A stretch of 64,000 nt of DNA from Klebsiella sp. RHBSTW-00484 (GTDB lineage Bacteria > Pseudomonadota > Gammaproteobacteria > Enterobacterales > Enterobacteriaceae). Within the stretch, counting starts at the first letter, position 1. Every line of letters starts with the position of its first letter. Shown here in pieces: positions 10,521-19,739 of this stretch. The position numbers were made by a program, and so were the translations under genes. The notes under the pieces are model-generated. The model saw nothing but the letters and a program-made list of their open reading frames with translations, searched no databases and was not told where the DNA came from. The stretch spans positions 2,666,001 to 2,730,000 of the forward strand of contig NZ_CP055481.1 of assembly GCF_013705725.1 (NCBI RefSeq). Direction: 5' to 3'.

Positions 10521-11342
10521 ATGCCACAGCGGGTGTTACCTGCAGAGCAGGGGATCGTTCTCGATTCCCTGTCGGCCGGATATGGCCAGACGTTAATTGT
10601 CGATAATATTCATCTGACCATCCCCCATGGGAAAATGACGGTACTGGCCGGGGCCAACGGTTCCGGTAAATCGACGCTGCTGTCGACTATCGCCCGGATG
10701 CTCAAGCCGCTGGGCGGCTGCGTGCGCCTGGACGGTGAGGTGATTCACCAGATGCCGACCCGGGAGGTTTCCCGCCGGTTGGGTATTTTGCCGCAATCGC
10801 CGCTGACGCCCGAAGGGCTAACGGTCTTTGAGTTGGTTTCGCGCGGACGCTATCCCTGGCAGGGGCTGATGCGTCAGTGGTCCGATGCCGATGAACGGGC
10901 GGTTGAAGAGGCGCTCCGGCTTACCGGCACCACCGAATTTGCCCATTTACCGGTCGACAGCCTCTCCGGCGGCCAGCGTCAGCGCTGCTGGATTGCGATG
11001 GCGCTGGCGCAGCAAACGTCGACCATCCTGCTGGATGAACCCACCACCTGGCTCGACCTGCGCTATCAGGTCGATATCCTCGAACTGCTGCAAACCTTAA
11101 CCCGCGAACATGGTCGCACCGTAGTGACCGTCCTGCACGACCTGAACTTTGCGGTGAACTACGCCGACATGCTGGTGTTTCTCAAAAAAGGGCAGATCGC
11201 CGGGGTGATCGACGAAGGAGAAACCTGTACGCCGGAGCTGATTAAAACCGTCTTTGACGTTGACGTGCAGATGTCAGTCAATCCGCAGACCGGCAAGCCT
11301 TTTTTTATGCCGTTTCGCGTTCGCGAGGAGAGGGATTTATGA
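10521..11342 (+). CDS. iron-siderophore ABC transporter ATP-binding protein (FecE-like)
   Basis: A 273-residue ATPase of the FecE/FhuC class. It has Walker A GANGSGKST (residues about 46-54), the signature LSGGQRQR, Walker B ILLDEPTTWLD and an H-loop (VLHDLNFA). First gene of a tight operon: its TGA overlaps the ATG of the first permease. Powers uptake of a ferric siderophore delivered by the receptor at 7943-10096 and the binding protein at 13429-14376. In most related operons the binding protein comes first; here the ATPase does. Confidence 0.9.
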   Translation: MPQRVLPAEQGIVLDSLSAGYGQTLIVDNIHLTIPHGKMTVLAGANGSGKSTLLSTIARMLKPLGGCVRLDGEVIHQMPTREVSRRLGILPQSPLTPEGLTVFELVSRGRYPWQGLMRQWSDADERAVEEALRLTGTTEFAHLPVDSLSGGQRQRCWIAMALAQQTSTILLDEPTTWLDLRYQVDILELLQTLTREHGRTVVTVLHDLNFAVNYADMLVFLKKGQIAGVIDEGETCTPELIKTVFDVDVQMSVNPQTGKPFFMPFRVREERDL

Positions 11343-12364
11343 GCGCCTCCGCGCTGTCCCTGCATCGCCGACAATCCCGGCCCCGGCTGGCGCTGGTACT
11401 GCTGAGTCTGTTGCTGCTTGGCAGTTCGCTGGTGCATCTCGGGCTGGGCGCGCGCTGGATTGCGCCGCAAACGGTGATTCAGGCGCTTTTTCATTACGAT
11501 CCACGCAACTTCGATCACCGCATTATTGTTGATTTACGCCTGGTGCGCCTGGCTGCAGCGCTGCTGACCGGCGCGGCGCTTGGCGTGGCAGGGCTGCTGC
11601 TGCAAACCGTGATCCGCAACCCGCTTGGCGAGCCGCATATTCTCGGCCTGAACGCCGGAGCTTCGCTGGCGGTGGTGGCAACTTCGGCGCTGGGAATTAG
11701 CCTCGGCGGTGTGGCGTTAGCCAGGCCGCTGACCGCCGCCTGCGGCGCAGCGCTGCTGTTTGGCGGCGTGATGCTGCTGTCGTCGTCAGGGCGAGGAGGG
11801 GCGACGCCGCTACGCATTACCCTGTGCGGGGTAGCGCTGTCGGCGTTTGCCTCGGCGGTGACCGCGGCGATTCTAATCCTCGATGAACAAACGCTGCTGG
11901 CGATGCGCACCTGGCTGGCGGGCGATCTTGCCGGTCTTAGCTGGCAAACGTTGCGCTCTGCGCTGATCCCTGCGCTGGCGGGGCTGACGATTGCGCTGGT
12001 GCTGGCACCGCGCCTGAACGTGCTGGCGCTGGGCGATAAGGTTGCGCTGGGGCTGGGGGTGAAGATAGTGCAGACCCGCCTGCTGGGACTTGCCGCCATC
12101 GCGCTGCTTTGTGGCTCGGCGGTGGCGGTAGCCGGGCCGATTGGTTTTGTTGGCCTGGTGGTGCCGCACGTGGTGCGTCGTCTGGTGACTGAAGATATTC
12201 GCCTGGCGCTGCCGTTGGCCGCTCCGGTCGGTGCGTTGGTGCTGGTGCTGGCGGACATCACCGCCCGCACGCTGGTGGCTCCTCAGGAGCTGGCCACCGG
12301 GGCGATGACCGCGCTGGTCGGCGCGCCGGTGTTTATTTTTATCGCCGCGAGGTTTTTTAAATGA
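11339..12364 (+). CDS. FecCD-family siderophore permease, first subunit
   Basis: A 341-residue polytopic membrane protein with about nine to ten hydrophobic helices and FecCD signatures (GLLLQTVIRNPLGEPHILGLNAGA; GPIGFVGLVVPHVVRRLV). It forms the translocation pore with the next gene. ATGA overlaps at both ends show tight translational coupling. Confidence 0.9.
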   Translation: MSASALSLHRRQSRPRLALVLLSLLLLGSSLVHLGLGARWIAPQTVIQALFHYDPRNFDHRIIVDLRLVRLAAALLTGAALGVAGLLLQTVIRNPLGEPHILGLNAGASLAVVATSALGISLGGVALARPLTAACGAALLFGGVMLLSSSGRGGATPLRITLCGVALSAFASAVTAAILILDEQTLLAMRTWLAGDLAGLSWQTLRSALIPALAGLTIALVLAPRLNVLALGDKVALGLGVKIVQTRLLGLAAIALLCGSAVAVAGPIGFVGLVVPHVVRRLVTEDIRLALPLAAPVGALVLVLADITARTLVAPQELATGAMTALVGAPVFIFIAARFFK

Positions 12365-13413
12365 AGAGCGCCGCCCATCGCGCCGGGTTTCGTCCATTTG
12401 CTGCTGGTTCTTATCAGTTGCTGCTGCGCCCGGTGGCGCTGAGAATCGCTGGTGGGTTGTTGCTGGTGACCCTGCTGTTGGCGCTATTCGGTCTGACGCG
12501 CGGCAGCTTCCCTATGCCCTCCGGGACGTTGCTCCAGGCGCTGCTGGCTCCGGAAAACGTGGCGGAGCAGCAACGCTTTATTTTGTTTGATATTCGCCTT
12601 CCGAGGCTATTTATGGCGTTGTTGTGCGGGGCGATGCTCGGCCTGGCCGGGGCGGCGATGCAGAGTATTACCCGCAACGGCCTGGCGGATCCCGGGCTTA
12701 TCGGTGTGAAAGAGGGTGCCAGCATCGTGGTGCTGGCGCTGGTGCTGTTCTTTCCGGCGGTGGGACTCGTCTGGCGGCCGCTGGCGGGGATGCTCGGCGG
12801 TGTGCTGGTGGCGCTGCTGGTTCTGCTGCTGGCCCGTGACTGCTCGCGGCCGCGCTTTATTCTGATCGGTATCGGCGTGTCGTGGACGTTGGCAGCGGCG
12901 GTTGGCATTTTCATGACCACCGCAGACGTGCGTGACGTGCAGACGGCGATGATCTGGCTGGCGGGCAGTCTACATGCGGCGACCTGGCCGCTACTTATTG
13001 TGGCTTTTGGCTGGGCGCTGCCGGGGGCGCTGATTTTGTTTCTTACCGCCCGGGCCGCTGATGCGGCGCTGCTGGGCGACCGGACCGCCATCGGCCTCGG
13101 CGTGCGTTTGCAACAACTGACGCTGCTGCGCTTTTTCGCGCCGGTACTGCTGACTTCCGCCAGCGTCTCCTGCGTTGGCAGCCTGGGTTTTGTGGGTCTG
13201 ATGGCACCGCATATGGCGCGTTTTTTACTGCGCGGCGGTCAGGTAGCTCTGCTCAGCGGCAGCGCGTTGATTGGCGCACTGCTGGTGTTAGTGACCGATA
13301 CCCTGGGGCGACTGGCTTTTGCTCCGCTACAAATCCCGGCGGGAATTGTGATTGCCCTGGTCGGCTGCCCGTTTTTTATTGTGCTGCTTTGGCGTCGTCG
13401 TGACGCCTTGTAA
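12361..13413 (+). CDS. FecCD-family siderophore permease, second subunit
   Basis: A 350-residue permease paralogous to its upstream neighbour, with AGAAMQSITRNGLADPGLIGV and SLGFVGLMAPHMARFLL in the conserved positions. Heterodimeric FecC/FecD-type partners are the rule in this family. The binding-protein gene starts 15 bp downstream. Confidence 0.9.
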   Translation: MKSAAHRAGFRPFAAGSYQLLLRPVALRIAGGLLLVTLLLALFGLTRGSFPMPSGTLLQALLAPENVAEQQRFILFDIRLPRLFMALLCGAMLGLAGAAMQSITRNGLADPGLIGVKEGASIVVLALVLFFPAVGLVWRPLAGMLGGVLVALLVLLLARDCSRPRFILIGIGVSWTLAAAVGIFMTTADVRDVQTAMIWLAGSLHAATWPLLIVAFGWALPGALILFLTARAADAALLGDRTAIGLGVRLQQLTLLRFFAPVLLTSASVSCVGSLGFVGLMAPHMARFLLRGGQVALLSGSALIGALLVLVTDTLGRLAFAPLQIPAGIVIALVGCPFFIVLLWRRRDAL

Positions 13414-13428
13414 ATCAAAAGGATTGCT

Positions 13429-14376
13429 ATGCGCTGGTTCATTTCTCTGCTGGTCTTAATGGCGGGCGTCGCCACGGCGGCCGATACGCAAACATTTACT
13501 GATGACTTAGGCCGGACGGTGACCGTCCCGCTGCACCCGCAGCGCATTGTGTCGATGCACGATCTGGATATCACCATTCCGCTGATCGAGCTTGGGGTGC
13601 CGCCGGTCGCCAGCCACGGACGGACCCGTCCTGACGGCAGCCATTTTCTCCGCTCCAGCGCGCAGTTAACCGGGATTGATTTCGATAACAGCGCGATTCA
13701 GTTTATCGGCACGGCGGATATCGACCTTGAAGCCGTCGCCGCCGCAAAGCCGGATTTGATTATCACCGAGAACAGCCGCCACGTTTCGGTTGAACAACTG
13801 GAGAAGATTGCCCCGACGGTGAGCATTGACCACCTGCAGGGCAGCGCGCCGCGCATTTATAGCAAGCTGGCGCAGTTGACCGGCACCCAACCGCGGTTAT
13901 TGATCCTCGAACGTCGCTATCAGGAGCAGATTAAGCAGTTGAAGGCGACGGTGGATACGCAAAAGATTGTCGTGTCGGTGATTCAGGCCAATAACGGCAA
14001 GGTTACCGTGCATCACTCTTATCATGCTCTGGGACGCGTGCTGCGCGATGCCGGATTCCGCTTCCCGCCGCTGATTGACAAGATCCCCGATGGCCAGCGC
14101 ATTGACGTGAGTGCCGAACAGCTACCGGAGCTGGATGCCGATTTCGTATTCGCCACCTGGCGCTCGGATACCGGCGGCAAGCCGCAGGATGAGCTACAGG
14201 CGATGGAAGGCGTGATGCCGGGCTGGTGTGATTTTATGCGCGCTTGCCGTACCGGGCGCTATATTCTGCTGCCGCGTGAAGATGTTATTTCGAACTCGTT
14301 TGCCGCACTGACGCTGATGGTCGCCCAGGTTCAGTCGCATATTGCCGGACGCCCTTTGCCCGAGGGACTGAAATGA
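13429..14376 (+). CDS. periplasmic ferric-siderophore-binding protein (FecB/FhuD class)
   Basis: A 315-residue protein with a short signal peptide (cleavage after VATAA, about residue 18). Class III binding-protein elements follow: FTDDLGRTVTVPLHPQRIVS near the N-terminus, and an AAAKPDLIITENSR segment at the end of the first lobe. The ribosome site AAAGGA precedes the ATG. It carries the siderophore from the TonB receptor to the FecCD permeases. Its TGA overlaps the regulator gene start. Confidence 0.88.
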   Translation: MRWFISLLVLMAGVATAADTQTFTDDLGRTVTVPLHPQRIVSMHDLDITIPLIELGVPPVASHGRTRPDGSHFLRSSAQLTGIDFDNSAIQFIGTADIDLEAVAAAKPDLIITENSRHVSVEQLEKIAPTVSIDHLQGSAPRIYSKLAQLTGTQPRLLILERRYQEQIKQLKATVDTQKIVVSVIQANNGKVTVHHSYHALGRVLRDAGFRFPPLIDKIPDGQRIDVSAEQLPELDADFVFATWRSDTGGKPQDELQAMEGVMPGWCDFMRACRTGRYILLPREDVISNSFAALTLMVAQVQSHIAGRPLPEGLK

Positions 14377-15272
14377 AAACGCCGGTGAAGAGAGAGAAAG
14401 GGCGGGTTGACCTGTTTGGCGAGCGTTTTCGCGCCCGCGCGCATCAGCTGTCGCCACGCCTGCTGGTGGTGGTCAGCTATATCAATGACAACCGTGAAGT
14501 GGTGCTGGAGCGCACGGCCATGGAGATCGCTACCGCGACGAATACCTCGGATGCCACGGTGGTGCGGGCGATTCAGGCGCTGGGTTTTGCCGGGCTGCGT
14601 GAGCTTAAACAGACCATGGAGCGCTGGTTTGGTCCGTCGGCGACCTCGTCAGAAAAAATGATCTCGACGGTGGGCGCGCTGTCCAGCGATGTGAATTCGA
14701 GTATCGATTTCGTGCTCGAAGGGCACCAGCGGGCCTGCGCGGTGCTGTCGCGTCCTGATAACCGCGCGGCGGTGGCTCAGGCGGTGGCGCTGCTGAGTGA
14801 TGCGCGTCAGGTGGGTATCTTCGGTATCGGTGCGTCGGGCATTCTCGCCGAATATACCGCCAGGCTGCTGAGCCGCATTGGCCTGCCTTCGTATGTGATG
14901 AACCGCACCGGATTTAGCCTCGCCGAACAGCTCATTAGCCTGCAACGCGGTGATGTGCTGATTATGATGGGGCAAAAATCGCCGCACCGGGAGGGAATGA
15001 CCACCCTGCGTGAAGCGCGGCGGCTGGGGATCCCGACGATTCTGCTCACCCAGGCGGTGGACTCCCGCTTTAGCCAGGAGGCACAGGTGGTGATCGACGT
15101 GCCGCGCGGCGACGACAATGGCCGAGTGCCGCTACATGGTACGGTGCTGGTGTGCCTGGAGATGATCGTGCTATCGGTGGCCTCTACCGCGCCGCAAAAG
15201 ACGGTAAAATCGATGAAGCGGATCAATGAATTGCATCGGGCTATTGGTAAATCCGGCGGTAAACGAGGCTAA
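14373..15272 (+). CDS. RpiR/MurR-family transcriptional regulator (HTH plus SIS domain)
   Basis: A 299-residue protein with an N-terminal winged HTH (ATNTSDATVVRAIQALGFAG, about residues 50-72) and a C-terminal SIS sugar/phosphosugar-binding domain (about 130-280; IFGIGASGILAEYTARLL and LIMMGQKSPHREGM). It is coupled by an ATGA overlap to a siderophore operon, which is unusual because RpiR regulators normally sense sugar phosphates. It immediately precedes an amino-acid ABC transporter. The perfect dyad at 15333-15357 could be its operator; that is inference. Confidence 0.85.
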   Translation: MKTPVKREKGRVDLFGERFRARAHQLSPRLLVVVSYINDNREVVLERTAMEIATATNTSDATVVRAIQALGFAGLRELKQTMERWFGPSATSSEKMISTVGALSSDVNSSIDFVLEGHQRACAVLSRPDNRAAVAQAVALLSDARQVGIFGIGASGILAEYTARLLSRIGLPSYVMNRTGFSLAEQLISLQRGDVLIMMGQKSPHREGMTTLREARRLGIPTILLTQAVDSRFSQEAQVVIDVPRGDDNGRVPLHGTVLVCLEMIVLSVASTAPQKTVKSMKRINELHRAIGKSGGKRG

Positions 15273-15332
15273 TCAAAAGATAATTCACCGCCGGGAAGGT
15301 TTCCGGTTGCATGCTCTGCTGACTCTGTGTAT

Positions 15333-15357
15333 TTTTATGCAAAATAAATGCATAAAA
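15333..15357. promoter_or_regulatory. perfect 9-bp-arm dyad upstream of the amino-acid transporter
   Basis: Arms TTTTATGCA and TGCATAAAA are exact reverse complements separated by seven A/T bases, ten bases before the binding-protein start at 15368. The position fits repression or translation control. Candidate ligands are the RpiR regulator just upstream or ArgR, whose boxes are similarly A/T-rich palindromes. Confidence 0.55.
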
Positions 15358-15367
15358 CGGAGTTGTT

Positions 15368-16135
15368 ATGGTTAAGAATTGGATGAAAGCGTGCTGCCTG
15401 ATGGCAGCGCTGATTGGCACCGCCCAGGCGGCCCAGCAAACTTACGTGGTCGGCTCCGGCGGGACCTATCGTCCGTTTGAGTTTGAAAACAGCCAGAAAC
15501 AGCTGGAAGGTTTTGATATCGACATCATCAAAGCGATCGCGAAAGCGGAAGGTTTTGATATCAAACTGATTAACACCCCGTGGGAAGGGATCTTCGCCAC
15601 GCTGAGCACCGGCGACCGCGACATTATTATCTCTGGGATCACCATCACCGATAAGCGCAAGCAGATGGTTGATTTCTCCGCCCCGTACTTCCCGGCTGAA
15701 CAGTCCATCGTCGTTCCTGCAGACTCTAAAGTCACTTCACTGGAAGCGCTGAAAAGCGAGAAAGTCGGGGTGGTGAACTCCAGCACCGGCGATATCGTCG
15801 TTTCCGACGTACTGGGTAAAAACAGCACTTCAATCAAGCGTTTTGATAACACCCCGCTGATGCTGCAAGAGCTGTTTGAAGACGGCGTGAGCGCGGCGGT
15901 AGGTGATGTTGGTGTGGTGAAATACTACATCAAGCAGCACCCGGAGAAGCAGTTCAAACTGGTGCCGGACGCCAAATTTGAACGTCAGTATTTCGGCATT
16001 GCGGTAGCGAAAGGTAACAGCGAACTGCAGGCGAAAATCAACGCCGGTTTACAGAAAATCGTTGCTGATGGCACCTACGCCAAAATTTATAAAACCTGGT
16101 TCGACGAGAACGTACCGACGCTGCCAGCACAATAA
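15368..16135 (+). CDS. amino-acid ABC transporter substrate-binding protein
   Basis: A 255-residue periplasmic binding protein with a Sec signal (cleavage near AQAA, about residue 22). SBP_bac_3 hallmarks follow: YRPFEFEN, LEGFDIDIIKAIAK, ISGITITDKRKQMVDFSAPY and AVGDVGVVKYY. The family binds polar or basic amino acids. It heads a three-gene operon with permease and ATPase. A stem-loop after it probably sets a higher level of this subunit. Confidence 0.9.
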   Translation: MVKNWMKACCLMAALIGTAQAAQQTYVVGSGGTYRPFEFENSQKQLEGFDIDIIKAIAKAEGFDIKLINTPWEGIFATLSTGDRDIIISGITITDKRKQMVDFSAPYFPAEQSIVVPADSKVTSLEALKSEKVGVVNSSTGDIVVSDVLGKNSTSIKRFDNTPLMLQELFEDGVSAAVGDVGVVKYYIKQHPEKQFKLVPDAKFERQYFGIAVAKGNSELQAKINAGLQKIVADGTYAKIYKTWFDENVPTLPAQ

Positions 16136-16155
16136 TCTGTATTTTTGTTTTCATC

Positions 16156-16189
16156 ACGGCTATCGACATTAACGATAGCCGTATTTTTT
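16156..16189 (+). terminator. stem-loop with U-rich tail after the binding-protein gene (partial terminator)
   Basis: Arms ACGGCTATCG and CGATAGCCGT (10 bp) are followed by ATTTTTT. It sits between the binding-protein and permease genes, the classic place for a leaky terminator or mRNA-stabilising hairpin giving excess binding protein. Confidence 0.75.
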
Positions 16190-16200
16190 AGGGAAGGGTT

Positions 16201-16968
16201 ATGACGGGATTCCGTTGGGAGATCATTGAGGAGTACGGTCCGCTGTTTATGGACGGTGCCTTGATGACCATTAAATGTACCATTATCTGCGTGATCCTCG
16301 GCACCCTGTGGGGGCTGACCCTCGGGCTGGGGCGAATGGCGAAGGCCGAGCACGGGGTATGGAAATACGTTCTGCGTTACCTGGTGCAGTTTCCGGTACG
16401 CTTTTACGTCAGCGCGTTTCGCGGCACGCCGCTGTTTGTGCAAATCATGGTGGTTCACTTCGCACTGGTGCCGCTGTTTATCAATCCGCGCGATGGGCTG
16501 CTGGTCACCAGCGGCATGATGAGCGCCGATTTTGCCCGCGAGCTGCGCTCCAACTACGGCGCGTTTCTCTCCTGCGTCGTGGCGATAACGCTCAACGCCG
16601 GGGCCTATGTTTCCGAAATCTTCCGCGCCGGTATCCAGTCTATCGATAAAGGACAGATGGAAGCCTCCCGCGCGCTGGGGATGCCGTGGTGGAAAACTAT
16701 GCGTCAGGTCATTCTGCCGCAGGCGTTTCGCCGCATTCTGCCGCCGCTCGGTAACAACGCCATTGCCATTGTTAAAGACTCCTCGCTGGCTTCAGCCATC
16801 GGTCTGGCGGATCTGGCCTACGCTGCGCGTACCGTTTCCGGCGCTTACGCCACCTACTGGGAACCCTACCTGACCATCTCTCTGGTTTACTGGGTTATTA
16901 CTTTCCTGCTGGCGCAGCTGGTTAACCGTCTGGAAAAGAGGTTTGGCAAAAGTGATTCACATTCATAA
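16201..16968 (+). CDS. amino-acid ABC transporter permease (HisM/GlnP family)
   Basis: A 255-residue inner-membrane permease with TM segments and the HisM-type coupling motif [32 protein letters not shown]. An inserted periplasmic loop after the second TM ([24 protein letters not shown]) is somewhat longer than in a minimal permease. It overlaps the ATPase gene. Only one permease gene is present, so a homodimer is likely. Confidence 0.9.
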   Translation: MTGFRWEIIEEYGPLFMDGALMTIKCTIICVILGTLWGLTLGLGRMAKAEHGVWKYVLRYLVQFPVRFYVSAFRGTPLFVQIMVVHFALVPLFINPRDGLLVTSGMMSADFARELRSNYGAFLSCVVAITLNAGAYVSEIFRAGIQSIDKGQMEASRALGMPWWKTMRQVILPQAFRRILPPLGNNAIAIVKDSSLASAIGLADLAYAARTVSGAYATYWEPYLTISLVYWVITFLLAQLVNRLEKRFGKSDSHS

Positions 16969-17674
16969 TTTACACAAGCGGTTCGGCGACAGCCACGTTC
17001 TGCGCGGCATCAGCTGTGATATCAAACCGCAGGAAGTGGTCTGCATTATCGGGCCATCGGGTTCGGGAAAAAGTACCTTTCTGCGCTGCATGAACGCGCT
17101 GGAAACCGTCAGCGAAGGTGAGGTTGAGGTGAACGGTTTTGCCGCCCACGATCGCGCCACTGACATTAATAAGATGCGCGAAAGCGTCGGTATGGTGTTT
17201 CAGCGTTTCAATCTGTTCCCGCACAAAACGGTGCTGGAAAACCTGATTATGGCGCCGATGAACCTGCGCGGCATGGCGCGAGCCGAGGCGGTACATCTGG
17301 CGGAAGAGCTGCTGGCGAAGGTGGGACTGAGCGACAAGCGCGACGCCTGGCCTTCCAGCCTTTCCGGTGGTCAGCAGCAGCGCGTGGCGATTGCCCGCGC
17401 GCTGGCGATGAAGCCGTCGATTATGCTGTTCGATGAGCCGACCTCGGCGCTGGATCCGGAGCTGGTGGGCGATGTGCTGGAGGTGATGAAAAATCTCGCC
17501 AGCGAAGGGATGACCATGGTCATTGTGACTCACGAAATGGGCTTTGCCCGCGAAGTGGCCGACCGGGTTATCTTTATCGACCAGGGGATTATTCAGGAAG
17601 AGGGCAAACCGGCGCAGATCTTTACCGCGCCAGTAAACCCGCGCACCGCTGAGTTTCTGAGTAAAGTGCTGTAA
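16952..17674 (+). CDS. amino-acid ABC transporter ATP-binding protein (GlnQ/HisP family)
   Basis: A 240-residue ATPase with Walker [10 protein letters not shown], signature [15 protein letters not shown], Walker [15 protein letters not shown] and a VTHEMGFA H-loop. The chosen GTG start at 16952 sits about ten bases after a GAGG ribosome site. A TTG at 16943 in frame would add three residues but lies too close to that site. The gene overlaps the permease end by 17 bases. Confidence 0.9.
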   Translation: MIHIHNLHKRFGDSHVLRGISCDIKPQEVVCIIGPSGSGKSTFLRCMNALETVSEGEVEVNGFAAHDRATDINKMRESVGMVFQRFNLFPHKTVLENLIMAPMNLRGMARAEAVHLAEELLAKVGLSDKRDAWPSSLSGGQQQRVAIARALAMKPSIMLFDEPTSALDPELVGDVLEVMKNLASEGMTMVIVTHEMGFAREVADRVIFIDQGIIQEEGKPAQIFTAPVNPRTAEFLSKVL

Positions 17675-17753
17675 TGGCTTTCAGCCCCGGCGTGCGCTAT
17701 GCCGCCGGGGAACAATCCGAATGATTTTGTTGCTCATTCCATGGAGTGCGCTG

Positions 17754-18203
17754 ATGTTAAGGAAGGTGTTCGTCCCGCCGGTTTTACTGCTGCTGTTTGT
17801 GCTTTTCGATCTATTGATTGCCGGACGCGAGTTCTGGGCGTGGCGTCCACTCTATTTCGGCCTTGCGCTGATCCCTCTTATCATTAGCGCGGTTATCGTC
17901 CTTGGGACGCTGCGCCAGTTTCGCACTCACCGTACCACCCTGAATCCGCTTCGAGCGCAAGAGACCACGACCCTGATGACCGACGGCTGGTTTCGCTATT
18001 CGCGCAATCCAATCTATCTGGCGATGACTGGCGTACAGCTGGCCCTGATTATTCTCAGCGGCAAACCGCTACTGCTGCTGACGCTACCGTTGTTGATCTA
18101 TTTGCTGACCGTGCTGCATATCCGCCCGGAAGAAGCGGAAATGGCTCGTCTCTTTCCTCGCCAGTGGCCGGAATATGCGCGTAAAGTGCGGCGCTGGTTG
18201 TAG
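17754..18203 (+). CDS. isoprenylcysteine carboxyl methyltransferase (ICMT)-family membrane protein
   Basis: About 149 residues with four hydrophobic segments and the bacterial ICMT/PEMT signature: RYSRNPIYLAM followed by the C-terminal E-AEMARLFPRQWPEYARKVRRWL. Family members bind SAM at this C-terminal region and methylate small or membrane substrates; the substrate here is unknown. The ATG at 17754 follows GGAG with seven-base spacing and is preferred over the ATG at 17721. It stands alone after the amino-acid transporter. Confidence 0.8.
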   Translation: MLRKVFVPPVLLLLFVLFDLLIAGREFWAWRPLYFGLALIPLIISAVIVLGTLRQFRTHRTTLNPLRAQETTTLMTDGWFRYSRNPIYLAMTGVQLALIILSGKPLLLLTLPLLIYLLTVLHIRPEEAEMARLFPRQWPEYARKVRRWL

Positions 18204-18251
18204 GATTACCAGCTCCGAAAGTCGCTGATTTTCGAAGCCCGGAGATAAAAA

Positions 18252-19457
18252 CTACCGTGCGACTTCGCTAATATCATCCATCTCTTCTTCGCGTTCACGC
18301 GCATCCGCCAGCAGCGCTTTTTCGCTTTTGCCGAAGCACTGAATCAGCAGGAACAGCGCGCCGCTGGCAAATAGCGTCATCACCAGACCATCATAGCCCG
18401 CGACGCTAATCAGCAGGCTGCTGACCACCGGACCCGCGACGCTGCCAGCAGACCAGAAAAAACCCAGCAGGGCGTTGATCATTATCAGCTTCTGCCCGGA
18501 GAAGGTTTTCCCGGCGCGAACCAGCGATAGCGTATAGAGCGCGCCCGCCGCGGCTCCCAGAATCATACAGCCAACAATAAGCTGAATATTTGATGCCAGC
18601 AGGAACGGTAGGGCCAGCAGGGCGAGACAGAAAACGACCGCGCAGGTTAGATGTACGCGGCGGATGCCGAAGCGGTCGGCAATCCAGCCTAATGGTGCCT
18701 GGAACAGGGCGTCGCCGGTCAGGACTACCGTGACCAGCAGCACCGCCATCACTTCATTTAGCCCTTTATCCATACCGTACAGCGGCAGCAGCGCCAGAAT
18801 GCTGGCATCAAAGAACGCAAAGCAGAACACGCCGGAAGCCAGTACCGGTAAAAAAGCGCCAAGGCTGCGCCAGCTGGCGTGTTCGGCGAGTCGTTCGCGG
18901 CTACCTGTTGGCAAGTGACGCAGCATCAGCAGGCAGGCCACGGTGATGCCGCCAATGACCAACAGCGCCCACGGCTGATAGTCTGGCCCGGCGGAAATCA
19001 ATAATGGTCCAGCCAACTGACAGCCGGTGAAGGCAGAGGCGTAAATCCCGGTTAAGGTCGCCCGATTTTTGCCCGCCGCGCCGCCGGTTATCCAGCTCTC
19101 CCCGAGGACGATAATCACCCCAGAAGCCATGCCGGTAAGCAGTCGCGGCAGCAGAAGATGTGCAATATCAAAGCTCAGGCAGGAGGCTACCGTGGAGACT
19201 GCGAGCACCACCAGGCTGGCGGCCAGCAGCATCCCCATCTCAAAGCGTCGGCACAGCGCAGGTGAGAGGAAGGAGGAGATCATCATCCCCGCTGGCGGTA
19301 GCGCGGCCAGCAGGCCGACGTAGACGGTATCAATCTGCTGCTGTGCCAGCTCAAGACTGATTAAAGGCACCGTATAGCCGGTGATAAATCCCACTAATGA
19401 AGCGGCCATGATCATCGCCAGCGTGGGGGCAAGGCGACTCTGGTCTGGGTTGAACAT
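18252..19457 (-). CDS. MFS transporter (YcaD-like)
   Basis: A 401-residue membrane protein with 12 predicted helices and the MFS loop motif between TM2 and TM3 degenerate (LSPALCRRFEMG). A better copy is between TM8 and TM9 (LGWIADRFGIRR). The overall pattern is like YcaD-type MFS proteins. The C-terminus is acidic (EREEEMDDISE). Transported compound unknown. Divergent from the amidohydrolase at 19740, with a 282-bp shared intergenic region that shows no obvious operator. Confidence 0.85.
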   Translation of the reverse strand: MFNPDQSRLAPTLAMIMAASLVGFITGYTVPLISLELAQQQIDTVYVGLLAALPPAGMMISSFLSPALCRRFEMGMLLAASLVVLAVSTVASCLSFDIAHLLLPRLLTGMASGVIIVLGESWITGGAAGKNRATLTGIYASAFTGCQLAGPLLISAGPDYQPWALLVIGGITVACLLMLRHLPTGSRERLAEHASWRSLGAFLPVLASGVFCFAFFDASILALLPLYGMDKGLNEVMAVLLVTVVLTGDALFQAPLGWIADRFGIRRVHLTCAVVFCLALLALPFLLASNIQLIVGCMILGAAAGALYTLSLVRAGKTFSGQKLIMINALLGFFWSAGSVAGPVVSSLLISVAGYDGLVMTLFASGALFLLIQCFGKSEKALLADAREREEEMDDISEVAR

Positions 19458-19739
19458 TTTATTCCCGATAACGGAAGTCTGAAGAGTGAATTATTCGGCG
19501 AAAGGCCAGTATAGCTGCATAATAATTAATCGCACGCCTTCTGTCACCGTTGATATGACTGCCAAAAAAGGCGTCTCTGGCGGGACGCCTCGCTAATGCG
19601 CATGGGCTCAGGGTTTGCTGAATGTTGTCAGCGCGCGGGCGAAAGGATATAACCAATAGGATCGTCGGTAACGTATAACCGCAAATTATTGAATAAAACA
19701 CTGGTTCAGCGCTGATGCTGTGCAGGAAAGGAGTAAGAC

